Positions 28,230-41,896 of a stretch of 64,000 nt of DNA are shown in pieces. The notes under the pieces are model-generated. The model was not told the DNA's origin. It did no database searches and saw nothing but the letters and a program-made list of their open reading frames with translations. Location of the stretch: contig CAUYLG010026704.1 of assembly GCA_963573385.1 (NCBI GenBank), positions 1-64,000 of the forward strand, written 5' to 3'. Position numbers and translations under genes: made by a program. This stretch comes from Cacajao melanocephalus (Eukaryota > Chordata > Mammalia > Primates > Pitheciidae). Every line of letters starts with the position of its first letter. Position 1 is the stretch's first letter.

Positions 28230-29345
28230 AACTTTAAAAAAATCGACTCTACACATACAATAAAATGCACAGATTTTAAGTGTGGTCTTTGATGAGTTTT
28301 GATCCATAATCAAGATATACAACATTTTCATCAGCCCATAAATTTCCCTTCTGTGGTAGGCAGCTTCTGAAATGGTCCTCAGTGACTCCCACCTCCTGGT
28401 ATTCACTTTCTATGTCGAACGTGAGCTACACCTTTCGACTTGATTCTAATGAATAGAATATAGCCAAGGTAATGGGGCATTACTTCTGAGATTAGATTGC
28501 AGAAGATCGTGACTTCCATCTTGCTGCCATTCTCTTGTTCTCTTGGCCTCTTGCTTGTTTGATAAAGCCAGCTTCAATATTGTAAGCTTCCTTATGGAGA
28601 GGCCCGTATGTCAAGAGACCGAGGATGTCCTCTGGCCAACAGATTATGAGGAAATGGGACCGTCAGTCCAACAACCAGCAGAGAACTGAATCCTGCCAAC
28701 AACCCCCTGAGTGAGCTGAGAAGTAGATCTACCCCCAGAGGGGCCTTAGCATAACTGCAGGCTCAGCCAACACATTGACTGCAGCTTAGTGAGACACTCA
28801 GAGCTAGAGGAACCAGTTGAGTCATGCCAGATTTTTAATCCACAGAAACTGACAAATAATACATGTGTTAAGACACTAAGCCACTAAGTTTCAGGGTAAT
28901 TTGTCATAAAGCAATAGATAACTAATATACCTCCCGACCCCTGGCAGTCAACCTCTTCCAACCCCAACTTCAGGTATCTACTAGTTAACAGATCCCTCTG
29001 TCATTATAAATTTGTTTTTCTTTTCTAGGATTTCAAATAATTTAGTATTTTTTTCTAAATTGTTTGTCTTGTTGCATATATTAGGCATTTGTTTATGTTT
29101 ATTGCTGAGTAATATTCCATTGTATGAATATATCGTAATTTGTTTTTCCATTAATCCATTGATAAATATTTGGGTTGTTTACAGTGTTTTGTATTATGAA
29201 AAAAGCTGTTATGAACATGCTTGTATAATTTTTATTTCTAGGAATACAATTCTGGGTCATATGGTAAGAGTAGGCTTTTATGTTTATCTTTTTAAGAAAT
29301 GACAAAAATGTTTTCCATAGTGTTTGTATCCTTTTCAAGATTCCT
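28230..29345 (-). mobile_element. L1M LINE, 3' UTR and ORF2 C-terminal part
   Basis: 'acaataaaatgcacagatttt', then after the nested LTR 'cccgacccctggcagtcaac', 'ctgagtaatattccattgta' and 'ctgggtcatatggtaagag' follow minus-strand L1M. All frames are broken. Confidence 0.75.
28352..28929 (+). mobile_element. MLT1-like MaLR solo LTR inside L1M
   Basis: It starts 'tgtggtaggcagcttctg'. The right end is strongly diagnostic of the MLT1 group: 'cagaaactgacaaataatac', 'agccactaagtttcagggtaa' and 'agcaatagataactaata'. Flanks CCTTC (28347-28351) and CCTCC (28930-28934) match 4/5. Confidence 0.8.
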
Positions 29346-29442
29346 TTCTCTTTGGCTTTCAGCAGTTGAAAATGATGCACTTTGTTGTGGATTTCTTTAT
29401 ATTTGTCCTACTTGTGGTTCTTTGAGATTCTTGGACTTATAG

Positions 29443-29801
<359 letters not shown>

Positions 29802-30422
29802 AACTTTTAGTCTTCTTTTCCTTCTGGGACTGCAATTACACATATGTTGGACTACACAATATTTTTCCACATATCTCTTAGTCTCTTTTCTTCAACATTT
29901 TTTATAGCAATTATTTGAATGGATAATTTCTGTTGATTTATTTGCAAATTCACTGATTCTTCCTCCATCTTCATTCTACTGTTGAATGCATTTAGTACTT
30001 TTTTTTATATATTAGTTATTGTACTTTTCAGCTCTAGAATTCCTAATGGTTTCCATTTATCTGGTGACACTTTCTGTCCACTTATCAGGATCATATTTTC
30101 ATTTAATCATTCACACTTTTTAAATACTTTAAACATATTTATAAAAATGATTTGAAATCTTTGCCAAATCCGACATCTTGGGCCACTGATAGTCAATTTC
30201 TATTGACTACTTTATTTTCCTATTTCTTTGCATACCTGGTAAGTTTTGGTCAAAACCTGAGTAGTACAGAATAAAGGTGCTAGTGATCATAGATTCTATT
30301 ATATTCTTCTGAGAATTTTTTTGTTCTAGTATGCAGACAATTGCCTTGACTCAAACTGCAAACTCTGCTTTCTTTGCAGTATACAGTAGCTTGTATATTT
30401 TCTCAGTTCTTTCAGTCCCTAG

Positions 30423-30456
30423 TTTGTGTGTGTGTGTGTGTGTGTGCGTGTGTGTC
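30423..30456. repeat. (GT)n microsatellite
   Basis: About 16 GT units with one GC interruption near 30447, inside old L1M sequence. Confidence 0.95.
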
Positions 30457-31048
30457 TTCTTGGTGTCTGCATGCTTTGATGGTTAGCCAGGATTTGTGCA
30501 GAGTTTATACTCAGATTTAGGGACATACATTCTCTACAGCTTCTTTGCTTCTACAGTTTCCTAAATTTTTGACTGTTTTGTCTTACCAGGGCCCAGTCCG
30601 TCAATACTTCAAGCCAGTAAGGCTTAAGCTTTTTGCTGCTTACCTGTTTGCTGGTTGGGGATTCCACTGTTAAAAAAGGAGAAAAGTCACAAACTCACAT
30701 AATGCAGTTATGTCTTTCAAGAGTAGATGCCTTTCTGGTTTCTGTTTGCTTGTCTTAGGTGCTCTGCCCTTCCTCCGCATCCATCCATAGTTTTGTGATC
30801 ATCCAGGGTTTTGGGGTATAAAATGCACTCAGATTTTTGGTCTCACACTTTCTCTTCAATTTTCTCACTTCTGGGATTTTAACCCTAAATTTCCTCTGTT
30901 CTCCCATTCTTGCACTCCTTCCTCTGCCATCTTGAGTTGGTAAGATTGATTTATTTCTTCTTCTGCTATAGCTGTGAGGGTTGGGGAATATTCTGAGGCA
31001 CAAAACAAGCAAACAACTCCCCACCCCACAAAACCAACAACTACAAAC

Positions 31049-31095
31049 TTGTAATTCTTTTTTTTTTTTTTTTGAGACGGAGTCTTGCAATTCTT
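31049..31095 (-). mobile_element. Extremely 5'-truncated Alu (about 16 nt plus tail)
   Basis: A T run is followed only by 'gagacggagtcttgc', the reverse of the very end of an Alu. It is then flanked by AATTCTT at 31053-31059 and 31089-31095, extended to 'cttg(t/c)aattctt' on both sides. The geometry is that of a target-primed insertion that aborted almost immediately. Confidence 0.85.
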
Positions 31096-31144
31096 ACTGG
31101 AAACAATTACAGTCATTTAAGGGTAGGTTGTTCTCTGACTTCTA

Positions 31145-31465
<321 letters not shown>

Positions 31466-31973
31466 TTGTCTGCATTTCATTATTGTCTAGGAAAGGTTTC
31501 ACCAATGACTTTACTCCACTGCTACTGGAAGCAGATTTGAACAGTAGTACTACAGCTTTTTGTGATAGATTGTCCTGTCTTCTCTATGGCTTCAGAAGTG
31601 GCATTTATATCCTCCCCAGATCCTAGTCCCTAAGACTCCTTCTGATCCTCTATTCTTTCTTTCCTTCCTTCAGTCTCTGCTGGGTCCTCATGGAACCCAG
31701 TAACTTGATTTTTCATTTGATAAATGTTATTTCTTTACACACAAAAGTTTTACATTTTGATATAATAATTCTTAATCGTTTGTCTTTCTTTTGCCTTAAT
31801 GCTTAGAAATTTCTAACTCTGGGTTTGGTAAATATTTCCTTATATGTTCCCTCCCATTTAATACTTTAATCCATATGTAATTTACTTTATCTCATAAGGT
31901 AGGAATTAAACTTTGTTGTTTTTAATCAGTTAATTATTTCCAATTTCCCTGGCACTATTTTATTGATTAAAAC

Positions 31974-32288
31974 ATCCTCTAGGCTGGGTGCCATGGATCA
32001 CGCCTGTTAGCCCAGCACTTTGGGAGGCCAAGGTGGGCAGATCCCCTGGGGTCAGGAGTTTGAGACCAGCCTGGCCAACATGGTGAAATCTTGTCTCTAC
32101 TAAAAATATAAAACTTAGCTGGGTGTGGTGGCAGGTGCCTGTAATCCCAGCTACTGGAGGCCGAGGCAGGAGAATCGCCTGAACCTGGGAGGTGGAGGTT
32201 GCAGTGAGCTGAGATCGTGCCACTTCGCTCCAGCCCGGGCAACAGAGCCAGACTCTGTCTCAAAAAAAAAAAAAAAAAAAAATCCTCT
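31974..32288 (+). mobile_element. AluS-type element with A21 tail
   Basis: Plus-strand Alu body at about 31981-32281 with a long pure A tail (32262-32282). ATCCTCT at 31974-31980 and 32282-32288 is the TSD. Confidence 0.95.
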
Positions 32289-33035
32289 TCCCATTAAGAT
32301 GAAATATTGCATGATAGAGAAATTGCTATTATCTATTCTAGATATTTTCTCCGAGGCGAAGGAACGTCATTGGTGTGATACTTCTGATTTCTCTCCATCC
32401 ACTTCCTCACTCCACTCCTGAAGAGGCTGAGTGACTTTTCTATTTAGTAAATTGGGGAGAAACAGTCAAGCATGCTTAGTTTTGTACTTTTTTTCCGGTT
32501 GAACTCAAAGTGTCAAAAGGGAACAATGTTTTTTCCCTAAATGTTTTTGGCCTATGCACCTACCATGGGGGTTTCTGGAAGGCATTTTTCTTCTTCACAT
32601 GAAGGCCAGTCTTTTTTTTTTTTTTTTTTTTTTTTTTTACTGTTAAAGGTTAAATTGGAGAATGCCCAAAGCTACTGCTGATGGGTCCTGTGTCTGGCAG
32701 ATAAACACACTCCATGAGTGGAAAATGAGACCAGGCAGCCCTCCCAGTGTGCAGGGGAAGCCGGCCCCTGGAATGGGAACACTGCCTGCTCCCCATGGGC
32801 AGCTCCAAGTAGGGGAAGAGCAAAGTTAGGATGAGCACACCCTAGATCTTCCCCCAAACCTTTAGATCCATGTCACTTGCTCTCCCTAGAGAAGAGTGAG
32901 TAAGGGATGAGATGAGGCTGGAGAGGGGTGGCTTCATGGCAGCCTCTTCTACCTGGAAGGAAATACTATGAGTAGGAAAGAAGCATCCCCCAAATATACC
33001 TTTGTTTTATTCAATATTTACGAATAGAGGTGTTT
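32289..33035. other. Non-L1 interval with an orphan T27 run
   Basis: T27 lies at 32612-32638, with no Alu or L1 sequence after it. The GC-moderate DNA at 32650-32960 has no known relative that I can name; 'gatgaggctggagaggggtgg' near 32910 is faintly L2-like. Two overlapping minus-strand frames (62 and 61 codons) show no domain. Confidence 0.35.
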
Positions 33036-33111
33036 TGAGGCACAGATACGCACAGATTTATTTCTGAGCTTTCTTTTAGGTTCTCTGGTTTGCTTATCTA
33101 CCATAGTTCCA

Positions 33112-33166
33112 GAACCATCCTTTTATTTTATTTGTTCATTCATTTTTATTTTGAACCATCCTTTTA
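33112..33166. repeat. 14-bp direct repeat around a 27-bp A/T-rich insert
   Basis: GAACCATCCTTTTA occurs at 33112-33125 and 33153-33166. The 27 bases between are T-rich (A-rich on the minus strand, with 'gaatgaac'). Around it the L1M text reads through if one copy and the insert are removed. Confidence 0.8.
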
Positions 33167-33439
33167 GAGTATCAGAGCTTTATGATACTTGCTAATATTT
33201 GGCAGAGGAAGTCAATTCTTATTAATTTTCTTTTTCAAACATTTTTAGTAATTCTTGATTCTTTATTTTTGAGATGTACCTGAGGATAATTTTGCTGTTA
33301 AAAAAATCTGAGGTTTCATACTGAATTTTTCATCTAGGATGCTATATTTCTCTTGATATTCAAGATTTTAAAAAATTTCCAATAAATTTTATAGTTTTAT
33401 TTACAGATAATCTGAATGTTCCTTTTATTTAAGAAAAGA

Positions 33440-34050
33440 ATTGAGAGGGATTATTATTATTATTAATATGAGCACAATTACAGGATATAACTGGAGCTTT
33501 TGAGGGCTCCTAAAGGGAGTCATTTGTGCATAGGAGATTTGTTTCAGGATGTTAACATTAGTACTTGATTTATTAAAATTATAAATTAAAAAACTAGATT
33601 TTTCTTAATCTTTTAAGTTCAAGGTACAAGTCTATTCATAAAATTGGTAAAATACAAGCAAAAATTTTAAATTTTCCTTTGATTAAAGTTGAATTAATGC
33701 AAGGTGGATGGAACATATCACCTGAAACAATCAGTCCCCTTTACAACTCAGTTAATTAAATTCCTTCAATCATTAAAACTATATTTATAAGTTTAGCATA
33801 ATTGCTTTTCTTTTCAACACTTCAAATGCCCCTAACAAGCATATCCTTCCCAAGTCCTTGAACAATTCTATTAAGTGTGATAAAACAAACATAAATATGG
33901 CAAATCTTAAAAAAATTTCAGTGTGGCTTGAAAATTTAGCTGAAGTCTCATACCTTTCAACTTACAATGATAAAATCAATTACTCAATTGCATGTTGTAA
34001 AAAGGAATCACAGCTCTGATCTTTATGATCATTTTAAGTCCCCCCCAAAA
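33440..34050. other. AT-rich single-copy interval
   Basis: A short (ATT)n run lies at 33451-33466. No repeat family or gene is recognised. Confidence 0.35.
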
Positions 34051-34065
34051 TCCCTACAGTTTTTT

Positions 34066-34096
<31 letters not shown>

Positions 34097-34390
34097 TTTT
34101 CTTTCTTGACAAGGTCAGGCTCTATCACCCACGCGATGCGATCTCGGCTCACTGCAACCTCCGCCTCCCATGCTTAAGTGATCCTCCTGCCTCAGCCTCC
34201 CCTGCATCTGGGACCACAGGTGTGCACCACCACACCCACCTAATTTTTGTATTTTTTGTAGAGATGGGGGTGTCTCCCTATGTTGTCCAGACTGATCTCA
34301 AACTCCGGGGCTTAAGTGATCCAGCCTCCTCAGCCTTCCAAAGTGCTGGGCTTATGGGCCTGAGCTACTGTGCCCTGCCCTCCTTACAGT
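34051..34390 (-). mobile_element. AluJ-type element with CT-rich tail and TSD
   Basis: Minus-strand Alu. Its tail has become a (CT)n/(CTTT)n tract at 34061-34108. TCCCTACAGT (34051-34060) and TCCTTACAGT (34381-34390) are a 9/10 TSD. Confidence 0.95.
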
Positions 34391-35075
34391 CACTTTAGAC
34401 ACCAAATACACACACATTGTTTCAACGATTATCTAAATGGATTCCTGAATGTAACACAAAAGTATTAATGTATATGCAGTTTGATTTATTTCTTCATCTT
34501 TGTATCTAATTCAAAAATGTCATAAAGTTAAAAGACACTCATGAAGAAAACAATTTTACCATCCCAAGCCAATAAGAGTTATTACCCCAATCAAATTGGG
34601 GGAGAGATTTCAGAAAAAAATTGTGGGCCAGAGATTTTGGGTCCTATACTAGATCTGATCCTCCTGGAGCTGCTCAGCAAAACATTGGCTTAGTTTTTAA
34701 TAGTCACTAAAAATAGGGACCACCAAGTCCTTATCCTTTGAAAGGGATTTATCTTTTCCGAGTTTAAAATATACCATTACTTAACCCTCTGGCCTGATAT
34801 AAAATCTGCAGCCTCCCGCCCAGTTTACTTCACAGAATGTTGAAATCTATTTCCTGCCTGATTCCACTCTGAATTGTTGGCAGATCTTTCTGCATGTCCC
34901 GCCACAGTTTGATAGCAGCTTAATGACACCCAGACTGAAAGTGATTTTCGTGAAAATACAGATGATACAAACATCCATTCATCCAACACTGAACTTCATC
35001 AGATCATAACATTTTGTTAGGTTTACTTCAGGTTTTAAAAAGCATTAAAACCACTTCTGATACGGTTGAAGCCTC
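34391..35075. other. Single-copy interval
   Basis: No repeat recognised. The 34800-34930 stretch is less AT-rich than its surroundings and shows no coding signature. Confidence 0.35.
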
Positions 35076-36229
35076 CAGTGCATTCTTCTGCGATTTCATT
35101 TTCTCCTTTCCCAGATGAACACTCTCCTGAATTTTGTGTTCATAATTTCCAAGCATCTTTTGATTCTATCATAACATACAAATGTGCCAATAAAGTGTAT
35201 TGTTTTGTATGTTCTCAAATTTTCTGTACCTATGATTTTGTAGTTATTTTGCCACTTCTTTTTTTTTTTGGTAATCAGCATGTTTTTGAGAATTACTAAT
35301 GTTGATAGATGTAACTCCAGTTAATTTGACTGCTGTGTAATAAAAATGAATTCAATAAAGATGTCACAATTTATTTTTCCACTCATTTGGTAGATGGAAT
35401 TTTTTCCCAACTTTTTTGCTGTGATAAACATTGTTGCAATTAACATATTTGTACAAATTTCTGTGTACAATATGTGTGTGAGAGTTTTCTTAGAATATGT
35501 ATTTAATAGTAGAAATTCTGGGTTGAAGACCTACATTTTTACCCTTACTATTTCCAGATTGCTTTCTCATGGTATATGAGAGTTCTGATCACCCTCTCCT
35601 TCTTGCCAACACTTGTTTTCAAACTTTTGCAATATGATGATGAAAAGATTGCTTTTCCCTCTTCTGGTTTAGAATTCCAGGGTTACTGGTGAGATTGAGC
35701 ATTTCTTTTCTGTCTATTAATCATTTCCTTTTCCTCTTCTGTATATTGCCTGCTCATATGTCATTTTTTCCCTTAAATTGACTGAAAGCCATGTATAAAT
35801 ACTAATTTTAACCCTTTATAGGTTTATGCATCAAAGATACTACACTTTAACTTCTATGGAGGTCAAATTTGTTAATCTTTTCCTTATGATTTGTTTTCTA
35901 TGAAGTCATAGAGATTTTCTATATTGCCTTCTAAAAATGTCACCTTTCACATTTAGGCCTTAATTTACTTGGAAATTATTTCTTTTTTCTTTTTTTTTTT
36001 TTTTTTGGCAGAGAATAAAGTGGCTTCTCTTTTCCAAATTGATATCACCCTTTGTTAAATGGTTAGTATTTTTTCCACGCATGTATAATTCCACCTCTGT
36101 CATATATCAACTTTTCACGTATTCATGGGTCTGTTTTCAGACTTACTAGACAGAATGTATACATGTGTGTGTGGCTGTGTGTAATTCCTAAGGAAAAATT
36201 ACTCTATTTAAATCATGGCTTTAAATTGA

Positions 36230-36565
<336 letters not shown>

Positions 36566-37258
36566 AGCTCTTCATATGAATTCTAGATCTACTTATCAAA
36601 TTCATAAAAAAGTGTGTTAACGTTTTGATTGAAATCGTATTGAATTTATAAGATTTTATTTGGGTTGAATTAGTGTCTTAATAATATTGAGTCTTTTTAT
36701 CCGTGGATTTTGTACTTATTTCTTTATTGTCTTTTATTTATTATGTCTATTGTTAATACTTTGTATTTTTTATAATAAATGTGTCTTAAACATTTTTGTT
36801 ACATTTATACATAGATTCTTTATAGTTTTCCTTGTTATTGTAAATGGAATTACTTTTCTATCATATTCTATCATTATTTCTAATTGGTAATTGCCAGTGG
36901 AGATGTGAATTATTAATTTTTAAATGTTGCTGATGTCTCTCATCAGTTATAATAGTTTGTAGAATGCTTAGGTTTGCTCTCTATGTAGAAAATCATACCA
37001 CTCGGGAATAAGGACAGTTTTAGGTCATCTTTCTGTTATTATTTCCTTTATTCATCTATCTTATGGTATTAGCCAGAACCCACTATTTAATGTTGAATAT
37101 AAGCAGTGATGATGTCTATTTCATTCCTAACTTCGTTGTTAATAATTCTCAAATTATACTGTTAATTATGATGTTTAATAGATTTTTGTATCATGTTTAA
37201 TAATACAGGTTATAAGACTATCATCTCCTAGTCCCAATTTCCTAAACTTAAAAAAAAT

Positions 37259-37290
37259 TTTAATTAATTAATTAATTAATTCATTCATTC
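37259..37290. repeat. (TTAA)n(TTCA)n microsatellite
   Basis: Five TTAA-type units are followed by CATT units, directly at the tail of the following minus-strand Alu. It probably grew from that tail. Confidence 0.85.
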
Positions 37291-37567
37291 ATTTTTTAGA
37301 GACAGAGTCTTGCTCTGTCACCCAGGCTGGAACACAGTGGTGTTCATTGCTGCCTCAACTCCTGGGTTCAAGGGATCCTCCTGCCTCAGCCTTTGAAGTA
37401 GCAAGGACTCCAGGCCACCATACCTGGCTAATTAAAAAAATTTTTTTTTGTAGAAATGGGTTGCTCTGTGTTGTCCAGGCTGGTCTCAAACTTCTGGCCT
37501 CAAGTGAAGCTTCCAACCCAGCCTCCCAAAGCACTGAGATTATAGGTGTGAGCCACTGAGCCTGGCC
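37291..37567 (-). mobile_element. AluJ-type element
   Basis: A diverged minus-strand Alu ('gcctcaactcctgggttcaag', 'tttgtagaaatgggttgctc') ending 'gagcctggcc'. L1M resumes immediately to the right. Confidence 0.93.
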
Positions 37568-38899
37568 ATAAAATCTTTTAAATGTGAATAGGTATTGACT
37601 TTTATCAAATGTCTTTTCAGCATCTATTGAAATTATCAAGAATCCTCTGAATGTTTTGAAAAACTCACTCTTAAAACACGCTGGTCTTGTGCCTCTTGGA
37701 GGACAAGGCTTTGATTAGGAATTGAATTTCTATAGCCTTTTTTTTGTTTGTTTATTGAGGCTTTCTATTTCTTCTTAAGCCAATTTTGGTAACTCATAAT
37801 TTATCCAATTTATCTACATTTTCAAATCTAGCATTTAATTCATATTCTTATCTCAGCGTTTTTTAAAATGCTACTGTTTGGAGATCACGTCTCTCTTTTT
37901 GTTTTAAATATTGTTAATTTGTGCCTCTTTTTTCTTAATCATTTCTGCAGGTTTATCCTATTATGTTTATAAAGCCCATATTTTGGGATTATTAATGCTC
38001 ATTATAAATTTTTTGTGTTCTATTTAATTAATTTAGTTCTTAATTTTATTATTTTCCTGCTTCCATTTTTGTGGATTTATGAGGAGTCTTGTCTTGCTTT
38101 GTGGGTTATTTAATTTTTTTTATTTTGTAAAAATTTGTTGCTGAGTGACTTTAAGCCTCGAATTTAATCCCTAATATTAATGTAACTATATCCCTCTAGT
38201 TTTCATATATACCACTTGTACTGTTACTCAGCTCTAATATTTAACATTTCCATTTTGATTTCATCTTTATTCCATAAGTTATTTTGGAGTTCATCTTAAA
38301 ATTTCCAAACATGATTTTTAAAAACTATCTTGTTATTTTTGTTTTCTAATTTGATTGCACCAATATTAGAGAACATAGTTTGTGTGTTATTGATTCTTTG
38401 AAATTATTCAAAACTTTCCTTAAAACCTAAGATATGTTTAATTTTTGAAAAATTATGCATGTTATTCAAAATATTGTTTGCCATCTTGGGCTAGAAAATT
38501 CTCTTATAGTATAATGCATTTCCAAGAAAGTTGAATTTAATATTTGAGATTACAATTTTCGTGATTACTGAAAATTAGAACTTATTTCTTCCATGTTTTT
38601 TTTTTTAGTTTAATTGTCCTTTTCTTTGAGTTTTTGGCATAACATATTTTCTTCCTTTCATGTATTTATTGATAAGTTTCCACATGCGCCCATTATTCCT
38701 CAGATAGTTTGGAAGCTCTGGATGCGTTTCTACTTTTTGGAAACATTCATACTTAAGTATAAGGTTTTTTGCACCATGATCTATAGTTATTCAGTGTGTC
38801 TAGCCTCTTCCAAACATGGCAGATAAATATTGACAACCCATTGAACAACCCTCTCTCCCTGACTTTCTTTTATCATCTTAAAATTGTTATCTGGAGCAC

Positions 38900-39490
38900 C
38901 ATTATTGAGAGCTGCATGTGTAATTTTAAATTTCATAGTAGCAAATTTTAAAAAGTTAAAGGAAATAGTGAAAAAAATTAAATAATATATTTAAAAATGA
39001 ATATCCAAAATATTGTTATTTCAATATAACTTTTTTTGTTTTTTGGACACAGGGTCTTGCTCTGTCACCCAGGCTGTAGTGCGATGGTGCCATCATAGTT
39101 CACTGCAGCCCCAGACTCCGGGCCTCAAACAATCCTCCTGCCGCAGCCTTCTTAGCAGGGCCTACAGGCACAGGACACCACACCCAGCGACTATTTTATT
39201 CTTTGTAGAGACAAGTTCTTGCTATGTTGCCCAGGCTGGTTTCAAATTCCTGAGCTCAGATGATCCTCTTGCCTGGTCTCCCAACAAGTTGGGATTATTG
39301 GTATGAGCCACTGCACCCAGCCTTAAAAAAATCATTAATGAGATATTTTACATTTTTTTTACACATAGTTTTTGAAATCCTGTGTGTATTTTACATTTCA
39401 TTATATCCCAATTCAGACAAGCCACATTCCAATTCTCAGTAGCAGCATATAGTTAGTGGCTGCCATATCGGTCGTATCAGATCTAAACTT
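38900..39490. mobile_element. Ancient interspersed repeat split by an Alu, family uncertain
   Basis: 'taattttaaatttcatagtagc', 'caaaatattgttatttcaat' and, after the Alu, 'ttaatgagatattttacattt' and 'agttagtggctgccatatcgg' follow a repeat I recall from many mammalian loci ('...agccacatgtggctagtggctacc...'), probably a DNA-transposon fossil. I cannot name it reliably. Confidence 0.45.
39030..39322 (-). mobile_element. AluJ-type element
   Basis: A minus-strand, clearly diverged Alu ('gccatcatagttcactgcagc', 'ttgctatgttgcccaggctgg') ending 'cacccagcc'. The surrounding repeat continues on both sides. Confidence 0.93.
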
Positions 39491-39599
39491 TTCATTTTTA
39501 CCCATTATAAACACAAAAATTCCAAATAAGTACTATCATCTACATGATTAAATTTACTAGAAAATCTATTCATTTTCGTGCTCACTATGTTTTTTAAAT

Positions 39600-39870
39600 C
39601 CCATGCCTTTCCTTTGCATCTTCTCTTCTGCTGAAGCACATACTTGTAATTATTTTAGTGAGGGACTGTTAGATAAAAATTGTCAAACCTTTGTAGGTCT
39701 GAAATGTTCTAATTTGGCCTCATTCTTGAATACAGTTTAGCTGGTTATAATCCTATATTGACAATCATTTTCCCTTAGGGCTTATTACTCCATTATCTGT
39801 TGCCCTTGAGCAGTGAGTTTGGCTCCTGTACTCTGTCTGGTATAGAGCATGTTTACTGCATTTTATCTTT
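39600..39870 (-). mobile_element. L1M LINE, ORF1-proximal fragment
   Basis: 'ttgaatacagtttagctgg', 'ccattatctgttgcccttg' and 'gagtttggctcctgtactc' resemble the pre-ORF2 part of old minus-strand L1s. Diverged, moderate certainty. Confidence 0.5.
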
Positions 39871-40535
39871 AAATGATTGAATTCTGGAGTTATAGGCCTA
39901 CTTCTGGATGGAAGCCCAGAGGGCCCATAGCTTCCGCCTTACTCATTGCTTTGCCTTTCTCTGGAGTTTCTGATCTATGGTGATGCTTACATTATTTTTG
40001 AACTAGCTATAGCTTTCTAGTATCTTGTTTCACATTTTACATGTAAAATGGCATACAAGGATGTGTCAAAGATTGAACTGATGGAACCATCTTGTCCAGA
40101 AATCAACAACTTCATTAAAGTGACCCTTAAATATTTTATTTATTGTTTGGTTGCATCTGTAGTATCTTTTCTTTGATAATTTCTATCCTTGCATTCCTGG
40201 TATACAGGAAAGACAGTGGTATTTGTACATATATTTGTAATTACATGCTTTCCTTTCTAATTAATTCTGTTCATTTTAAAAGTTGATTTTATAGATAACA
40301 GGTAAAATAATTTACCGGTAATTAATCTTATCTTCCTTTGGACATGATTTGTAGAGTTTCCTTTTCTGATTTTATTGTATGGGTTAGAACTCTTAGGCTA
40401 GTTAACAGTGGCGATAGCTAATAGCTGTGCCTTGTCCCCGACTTTAAAGATGATTTATATAATGTCTAATCACCAAGTATAATAGCGAACCTTAATCCAA
40501 AAGAAGTATTCTTGATTAGGTTAGAGGATTTTCTT

Positions 40536-40682
40536 TTTTCTTTTCTTTCTTTTTTTTTTTTTTTAGAGACAGGGTCTCACTGTGTTGGTGAGGGTGATCT
40601 TGAACTCCTGGCTTCAAATAATCCTCCTGTCTCAGTCTTCCACAGTGCTGGGATTATAGGCATGAGCCACCATGCCTGTCCT
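40536..40682 (-). mobile_element. Free left Alu monomer (FLAM-like)
   Basis: Only one arm is present: poly(T), 'agagacagggtctcactgtg', then the left-arm text to 'ccatgcctgtcc'. Having its own T tail with a single arm fits a FLAM, which is older than dimeric Alu. 'gattttctttt' and 'gagttttctttt' flank it as a possible TSD. Confidence 0.8.
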
Positions 40683-41675
40683 TGGGGAGTTTTCTTTTAT
40701 TTTCATTTTACTGTCTTTCAAACAAATCAGAATGACTATTAAACTCTTTTAAATAATTTTTAGTTTCCCTAAAGATAGTTGTATGTTTTGACTTACTATT
40801 GTGTTAATGTATATTGATTTATTGCTTTAATAATATTGAGTCATCCTCCATTCCTGTAATAAACCTTATTTGGTTATGGAGTATTATTCTTTCATTACAC
40901 TGCTGGATTTCATTGCTAACATTTTAGTTAGAATTTAGATTAAAATAACAAATGATATTAACTTGTAGTTTTTCTTTTTGTGTTTCCTTAGGTTTTAGTT
41001 TGAGAGTTATGCCGATCTTGTAAAATTAACTGGGAGGTTTTCCACTTTTTCATATGCTCTGAGAAAGTTTAAATAGCATGGGAATTATCTGTTCCATGAA
41101 AGTTTGTAATAATTCATCTATGAAACCATCAGATTATTGTTTCTAAATTGTTATTTTTTACATCATGTATCTTCTGTTTCAGAAGTAATTTTTAACATTT
41201 GCACTTAGTTATTTAGCCAGAAACAGCAGTTATTCATACTTAACTCTGTGTGTCTGGTGTAATTAGTCATCATTTTGAACCATTAGTCCTCTATCCCGGA
41301 ACTCTATTTAAATAGTTATGCCTCTTTAAGAAACTATCAGACCCCTTGCTGATATGATCACATCTTTCCTTTGTACATGAAAGATAATTTTCCCAGGACT
41401 GAATCCTGGGTCACAAACTTGTCTTCTCAAAATTATGTAAACTTTTCTTCTGGCATTTAGTACTGCAGCATAGAATTCTAAAGCAGTCTAATGTTTATTC
41501 CTTTGAAGATAATCTGCTTTTTAAAAATATATTATTCCTAGAACTTTAGACAATTTTTATCTGGATCTGATATTTTAACTCTAAGATATGCTTCAATTTG
41601 GGTTTCTGCTCATTGATTTTCATTAGGATGGGGTCTACTCTTTCAATGTGTATTCCCACATTTTTTGGGCTTTTT

Positions 41676-41702
41676 ACACAACACACACACACACACACAC
41701 AC
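41676..41702. repeat. (CA)n microsatellite
   Basis: About 13 CA units with one early interruption, inside minus-strand L1M. Confidence 0.95.
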
Positions 41703-41896
41703 CTGTTTCTCATTTTCATTTTTTATGAAAATTAATTCTAATCTTTAGTCTTGATTATTACAGATGTTTGAGAGCTTATTTTTCAGCAGGTTCTTGTCTA
41801 GGTACACGTACATAACTTGCAGTTTCTTCCATAAATTTCTTCTCCTCTTAGATTTTTCCTTCTCTATTAAGTTGATTTGCACATATACTTTCAGCA

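Larger units (their letters stand above)
31720..33430 (-). mobile_element. L1M LINE fragments (31720-31973 and about 33040-33430)
   Basis: 'aagttttacattttgatataa', 'ccatatgtaatttactttatc' and, to the right, 'atttatttctgagctttc', 'gaggataattttgctgttaa' follow minus-strand ORF2 of an old L1. The middle (32289-33035) does not look like L1. Both parts are strongly diverged. Confidence 0.55.

Noticed and set aside
33126..33152. Naming the 27-nt insert as an L2 tail
   Set aside because: The resemblance to an (AAAT)n GAATGAAC ending is too short to assign a family.
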